DNA of 5,729 nucleotides from the NCBI GenBank assembly GCA_031285605.1, contig JAITVW010000075.1, forward strand, positions 1 to 5,729, written 5' to 3'. The notes under the pieces are model-generated. The model was not told where the DNA came from, did no database searches, and saw nothing but the letters and a program-made list of their open reading frames with translations. The stretch comes from Fusobacteriales bacterium. Lineage in GTDB: Bacteria > Fusobacteriota > Fusobacteriia > Fusobacteriales > Leptotrichiaceae. Of this stretch, positions 5,425-5,729 are shown one piece after another; position 1 is the stretch's first letter; every line of letters begins with the position of its first letter. Position numbers and translations under genes: made by a program.

Positions 5425-5729
5425 ATGGAGTATTTACAGGATAAATTTAAGATTATAGGAAGAGATACAAGAGAGAGCGAAAAAATTTATAAACCAAGTC
5501 TTACTTTCTGGCAGGATGCCTGGAGGAGATTTAAACAAAATAAAATAGCAATGTTTTTTCTGTTTTTAATAATATTTTTTATGATAGTAGCAATTGTGGG
5601 AACCCATATAAGCGGATATAAATATATGGAACAGCATCTGGACAAGAGTTTTCTTTCACCGGGTCAGGGAATAAAAGACAGATTTTATCTGGGAACTGAT
5701 AATTTCGGCCGTGACCAGCTGACAAGAAT
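5425..5729 (+). CDS. Oligopeptide/dipeptide ABC transporter permease, DppC/OppC family (5' part, runs off window)
   Basis: This is the N-terminal 101 residues of the second channel subunit, which pairs with the permease just upstream. It begins with a polar tail, then SLTFWQDAWRRFKQNKIAM (25-43), typical of the N-terminal OppC domain. One membrane helix lies at about 41-59, and LGTDNFGRDQLTR (89-101) matches the family's LGTDxxGRD motif that precedes the main permease domain. The ATG at 5425 is chosen because the only in-frame codon between it and the stop at 5419-5421 is TTG at 5422. The ATG at 5419 minus one base (5418-5420) is in another frame and stops after eight codons. The ribosome site is weak (GGA at 5415-5417, or AAAGGA at 5407-5412), which suggests translational coupling to the upstream gene. 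The 3' end is cut by the window, not truncated biologically. Confidence 0.93.
   Translation, partial: MEYLQDKFKIIGRDTRESEKIYKPSLTFWQDAWRRFKQNKIAMFFLFLIIFFMIVAIVGTHISGYKYMEQHLDKSFLSPGQGIKDRFYLGTDNFGRDQLTR

Overview
The window comes from an AT-rich bacterial chromosome with strong Shine-Dalgarno sites, heavy use of AGA and ATA codons, and tRNA genes with encoded CCA ends. A member of the Fusobacteriota, in the Leptotrichia/Sebaldella range, fits best, but this rests on composition and gene style. A low-GC Firmicute cannot be excluded. All seven protein genes supported here lie on the + strand.

Positions 1-3370 hold the 3' part of a sugar-acid operon. It contains a KDGP aldolase of the DgaF type, then the four separate subunits of a mannose/sorbose-superfamily phosphotransferase system in the order IIA, IIB, IIC, IID. 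In the known D-glucosaminate pathway the PTS imports and phosphorylates the sugar acid. DgaE, an ammonia-lyase, then makes 2-keto-3-deoxygluconate 6-phosphate, and DgaF splits that into pyruvate and glyceraldehyde 3-phosphate. No dgaE or regulator is inside the window; both would be expected upstream of position 1. The operon ends at a hairpin with a UUCG loop at 3368-3397.

Positions 3398-3771 carry no intact gene. On the minus strand there is a 77-codon stretch interrupted by a single stop and lacking any ATG. It ends 20 bases from the shared hairpin and may be a decayed convergent gene. The A/T-rich promoter of the tRNA operon follows, with a perfect 10-bp inverted repeat around it.

Positions 3772-4212 are a compact array of five tRNA genes, Pro(TGG)-Gly(TCC)-His(GTG)-Lys(TTT)-Leu(TAG), closed by a terminator at 4240-4270.

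From 4363 a new transcription unit starts, with a TTGAAT-17-TATAAT promoter. It encodes an oligopeptide/dipeptide ABC transporter permease (DppB/OppB type) and the N-terminal third of its partner permease (DppC/OppC type), which runs off the end. The window is mostly ordinary metabolism, transport and tRNA genes. I found no convincing undescribed system; the possible gene relic and the dyad at the tRNA promoter are the points most worth checking.
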